Source: a candidate division SR1 bacterium (lineage in GTDB: Bacteria; Patescibacteriota; Gracilibacteria; Absconditabacterales; Absconditicoccaceae). Taken from it: DNA of 30,102 nucleotides. The notes under the pieces were generated by a model. That model made no database searches, was not told the DNA's origin, and saw nothing but the letters and a program-made list of their open reading frames with translations. Each line of letters opens with the position of its first letter. The stretch's first letter is position 1. Positions 27,267 to 30,102 of this stretch are shown here, piece after piece. The position numbers and the translations under genes are program-made. The stretch is taken from assembly GCA_002746475.1 (NCBI GenBank), contig PDOX01000010.1:1-30102 (forward strand), in the 5' to 3' direction.

Positions 27267-27662
27267 ATGCTACTAGGAAAATATAATTTTTATCGCAGTG
27301 TTTCATTTGTAAAAATTGTGTTGGGAATCATCACGACACTCCTGACCTATTACAATATCAATATCTATGAAGATCCTGCTATTGCTATCATCCTATGATT
27401 TATTGGGTTGTTTATTACCTTATGGGGGATCAGTTTTTTTGTATTTTTGGGAGTATTGTATCTTATCAATGATGAGCAAACAGATATTTTACGTCTGGAA
27501 AAAGATAGTTATAAATCTTCATTTTTGTTTGGAATATATATCCTTATCAATATTTTGCTGATTATTTTGACCCAACGAACAACGCTTTTAGGAGTGGTAT
27601 TGTTAGCAATTTTCATCTTGCTCCACATCATTTTATTCAAGACTACAAAATATGCTGACTAA
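27267..27662 (+). CDS. small membrane protein of unknown function
   Basis: 131 aa with four hydrophobic helices and a short charged mid-loop (DEQTDILRLEKDSY). One UGA-Gly (IILGFIG). Its stop overlaps the start of the next gene (ATGCTGACTAA), indicating translational coupling with the SufT/MIP18-type protein. Function unknown. Confidence 0.75.
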
Positions 27663-27957
27663 AACTGATGTCATTGAATGGCTAAAAACCGTCTACGACC
27701 CAGAATTTCCGATGGTTGATATTTATACCTTGGGACTAATTTACAATGTTCGTGTTGATAACGACAAAGAAATTGTGCATATTTTGATGACCTTCACGAC
27801 TCCTGCCTGTCCGATGGCAGATATGCTTGAGGAAATGGTGAAAAATGCTGTATTAGAAAAAGTTCCACACTACGAAGTTGATCTAGAAATCACCTTTGAT
27901 CCGCTATGGAAATTTGAGATGATCAAAGATGAAGACCTGAAAAGGATGTTTGAGTAA
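27652..27957 (+). CDS. MIP18/SufT-family (DUF59) Fe-S assembly factor-like protein
   Basis: 101 aa, the usual size of single-domain DUF59 proteins. The N-terminal YDPEFPMVDIYTLGLIYNV is the family signature and Cys53 in TTPACPMAD is the conserved cysteine of the PaaD/SufT/MIP18 group. The PLWKFEMI ending with Trp is also typical (DPPW-like). These proteins help deliver or assemble Fe-S clusters. It is coupled by an 11-bp overlap to the upstream membrane protein. No UGA codon, which is unusual here but not significant in so short a gene. Confidence 0.9.
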   Translation: MLTKTDVIEWLKTVYDPEFPMVDIYTLGLIYNVRVDNDKEIVHILMTFTTPACPMADMLEEMVKNAVLEKVPHYEVDLEITFDPLWKFEMIKDEDLKRMFE

Positions 27958-28009
27958 AAAAGCATATCTTTCATTCATCATTAATAATTTACCATTAATC
28001 ATTGTTTTC

Positions 28010-29608
28010 ATGCCTCATAGACTCAAAGAACGACAGGAGAAAATGGCAAAAAAGATTAAAAAAGATAATTTTAGAACCTATCTCAAAACTGTGGTAAGTT
28101 GGAGTCCTTTGATGTTTTATAAAAATAATTGATTAATAAGTATTTTCCCAGAAGTTTGAAGAATATCAGATATTCAAGACTTTGAGAGTTTTTCTTCTCA
28201 AAGAGATACAATATTGCAAAAATGACTGACTATAGCTTCTAATATATCATTTTTCTGAAATTTTAGCAAATTGATACAAAATATCACCTTTCCTGCAACA
28301 ATTAAGTATATGACAAATGAAAATTCAGAATATGCTGATTCTCTTGCATGAGTAAAAAATGTCTATCTTTCCAGTAATATTACTTTTTGAAGTGAAAATG
28401 TGCTATATAGTTTTTCTGTAAAAAATAATAATACGAATATTTTAAATTCTGTGGCTGTTAATAGCTGATCTCATAATATTTATTTCTGTTCTTGAATTAC
28501 AACTTCCCACAATATTTTTTATTCTAGATATATTACTAATTCCTCAAATATTTGGTTTTCAGATAACCTTGTAAATTGTAGAGAGTGCATCAGTTGTAAT
28601 AACTTGGAACATACAACCTTTTGTATAAACAATAAGCAATATAAAGAAAAAGAATATTATATCCAAAAAGAAAAGATCCTAAAAGAAAAAAAATCTTTTG
28701 CAGAAAGATATGCTACTCTAAATGCTATATGAAAAAATATCGCTAGTGAAAATATTGAATGATCTGCAATTTCACATTCAGATAATATTGAAAATGGATA
28801 TTTAGTACATCAAATAAAAAACGGGAAAAATCTCATTATGGTATGATGAAAAGATGCTTGTCAAGAAATGTATAATTGTTTTCAATGTGCCTCTAAATTA
28901 GAAAACTTTAATTATTCTGCAATCTCAGCAGGGCGATGAGAACACTTATATTGTAATTATAATTCTTCATGATCCAGTATGTATTATACGATTTTTTGTG
29001 AAAACTGTTCCTACTGCCTTGGCTGTATCGGGCTAAAAAATAAGTCCTACTGTATCCTAAACAAACAATATACCAAAGAAGAACGACATGATAAAGTTGA
29101 TGAGATCTTTACGCAGATGGAGAAAGACTGAACCCTATGAAAATTCTTTCCATGAAGTATGAATCCATTTTACTTTAACGATACCGCTGCCTATCTCATT
29201 GATGATACTTTTACCAAGGAAGAAGTGGAAGCAGAAGGATACCTACGAAGAGATGAAAAAATCAAAGTGGATATTCCAGAGGGTGCGGAAATCGTGTATG
29301 TAAATCCCCCTCAATCCCCCTTTAGCAAAGGGGGAAGCGAAGCGGGAAAGGAAACGAGTAATTCCCCCTCTTTGCTAAAGAGGGGGTCAGGGTATCCCAT
29401 CTCTGAAATTGGAAACAAGGTCCCAAAAGTAGATAGTGGAGCTGAACGATGGATAGATCCTGAAATACTCAAAAAAGTTATCCAAGACAAAGAAGGGAAC
29501 TACTATAAAATCGTTAAGATGGAATATGATTTTCTCATGAAGCATGGACTTCCATTACCGAAACTCCACTGGCTAGACAGAATCAAGTTAGGGTTTACAT
29601 TTAAGTAG
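28010..29608 (+). CDS. Cys-rich CPR-type protein (often auto-annotated caib/baif family), with in-frame repeat
   Basis: 532 aa, readable only with UGA as Gly (about 17, all in the first 383 codons). It begins MPHRLKERQEKMAK. A central stretch (about 100-185) repeats a roughly 20-residue NIYF/NITF-S pattern that suggests a beta-helix. Cys clusters are C190-x2-C193-x2-C196 and C330-x2-C333-x2-C336-x2-C339 followed by NKSYCILNKQYTKEE, probably metal knuckles. The family is known from CPR genomes, usually unnamed or called caib/baif, without experimental function. A palindromic element (29302-29393) inserts about 30 residues in frame near the end. The following gene is a paralogue with the same N-terminus. 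I do not assign a reaction. Confidence 0.8.
29302..29393 (+). repeat. palindromic element inserted in frame near the 3' end of the Cys-rich gene
   Basis: Two stem-loops, TCCCCCTTTAGCAAAGGGGGA and CCCCCTCTTTGCTAAAGAGGG, flank a short spacer. The translation reads NPPQSPFSKGG...NSPSLLKRGSG, a peptide typical of dispersed palindromic repeats. The element has a distinctly higher GC content than its surroundings and keeps the host frame open. Confidence 0.8.
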
Positions 29609-29639
29609 AATTTTTTTTATATTGTAGTATATATATTTC

Positions 29640-30102
29640 ATGCCTCATAGACTCAAAGTACGACAGGAGAAAATTCAAAATAAGAGAAGACAGACACCTT
29701 GGAGGGAGTTTGTGAAAGAGATAGCGAGTTGGATTCCCGTAAATTTATATAAAGTTAATTGAGATATTACAAGATATCCAGAAACAAAGAGGAAGATATG
29801 AAAACTCGTTTCTTTATCAGAATTTGCTTGAAAAAGAGATAATAATATTAGAGAAGATATACCTACTGATTGATTAATGAACAAACAGAAAATGCTTTGT
29901 ATACTGATGTATGTGCTTGGTGAGTAGAAAACTGTTATTTAAGTTTTTTTGTCTTTTATAATATAAAAAATGTACTCTATAGTTTTCATGTCAAAGAAAA
30001 TTGTAATGATGTATTAAATAGTGTAATGGTATGGAATAATTCCAATAACATCTATACTTCTAGCGTAATTATCAATTCTTACAATGTATATTTTTCAAAC
30101 AA
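29640..30102 (+). pseudogene. second, frameshifted paralogue of the Cys-rich CPR protein (runs off the window)
   Basis: The start MPHRLKVRQEKIQNK copies the neighbour at 28010 (same first six residues; the DNA matches over the first 30 bases). The initial frame runs to TAG at 29925-29927, but homology to the paralogue (ENALYTD...NVLYSF, matching ENVLYSF) continues in another frame (about 29870 onward) to the window end. The switch lies around 29870-29890, and about 28 residues of the paralogue around it are missing. It could be a pseudogene, a deletion allele, a sequencing error or a programmed shift. Confidence 0.65.

Noticed and set aside
354..30102. Treating the short standard-code ORFs (for example the pieces within znuA, EamA, rluD, TPR and Cys-rich genes) as separate genes or as pseudogenes broken by TGA
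   Set aside because: Joining them across TGA restores full-length families with conserved glycines at the TGA positions, and no gene needs TGA as a stop.
387..30102. UGA as tryptophan (code 4) or selenocysteine
   Set aside because: Trp is encoded by TGG at expected sites, and UGA falls at family glycines such as DLPG and GPTGSGK. The UGAs are far too many and lack any SECIS-like pattern.

Overview
The window reads coherently only if UGA is a glycine codon (genetic code 25). In-frame UGA falls on invariant glycines of many families: S12 DLPG, S7 near its C-terminus, L28 GNN, the PilT P-loop, SHMT, the PHP motif of DnaE and the QDGPG of PFL-activating enzyme. All of the roughly 38 readable genes end in TAA or TAG (about 34 and 4) and none needs TGA as a stop. 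This recoding, the AT-rich composition, the many small proteins and the VirB2-like/pilus genes point to a CPR/Patescibacteria member of the SR1 (Absconditabacteria) or Gracilibacteria (BD1-5) type. The window holds no rRNA that would place it more finely. Gene coordinates below were rebuilt by reading through UGA.

Layout. 1-189: tail of an unknown gene and a terminator. 305-3266: ribosomal block rpsL, rpsG, two small basic unknown proteins, rplS, rplY, rpmB, then tRNA-Lys(UUU) and a terminator. 3379-4602: M16 zinc peptidase, followed by an AT-rich gap with a possible relic of an M16 C-terminus. 4984-5757 (-): lipoprotein. 6020-10224: a zinc-ribbon/HTH InsA-like protein, then a zinc/manganese ABC importer (znuA, znuC, an EamA-type permease, znuB). 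10211-13214 (-): small membrane protein, PFL-activating enzyme, a DnaE PHP-domain fragment and a type IV pilin whose start is out of frame across a G10 tract. 13422-15410: an EEP-family membrane protein and an RluD-like pseudouridine synthase. 15444-17327 (-): TPR membrane protein. 17656-20567: glyA, rpmA with a histone-like tail, rpmF, nusB. 20787-23646: pilT, small proteins and two VirB2/TrbC-like membrane proteins. 23654-24430 (-): C-terminal half of UvrB. 24660-27957: repeat-tailed protein, a candidate structured RNA, small membrane proteins and lipoproteins, and a MIP18/SufT-type Fe-S factor. 28010-30102: two tandem paralogues of a Cys-rich CPR family, the second frameshifted and running off the window.

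The main novelties are (i) a putative phase-variable type IV pilin (G10 next to the start codon), and (ii) several short palindromic elements inserted in frame inside protein genes: two in ZnuA, one in ZnuC and one in the Cys-rich family protein. In ZnuA six of the element codons are UGA, so its ORF survives only because UGA is sense. This resembles the Rickettsia palindromic elements. Other oddities are a foreign secreted domain embedded in ZnuA, truncated dnaE and uvrB genes, and a three-hairpin intergenic RNA candidate.
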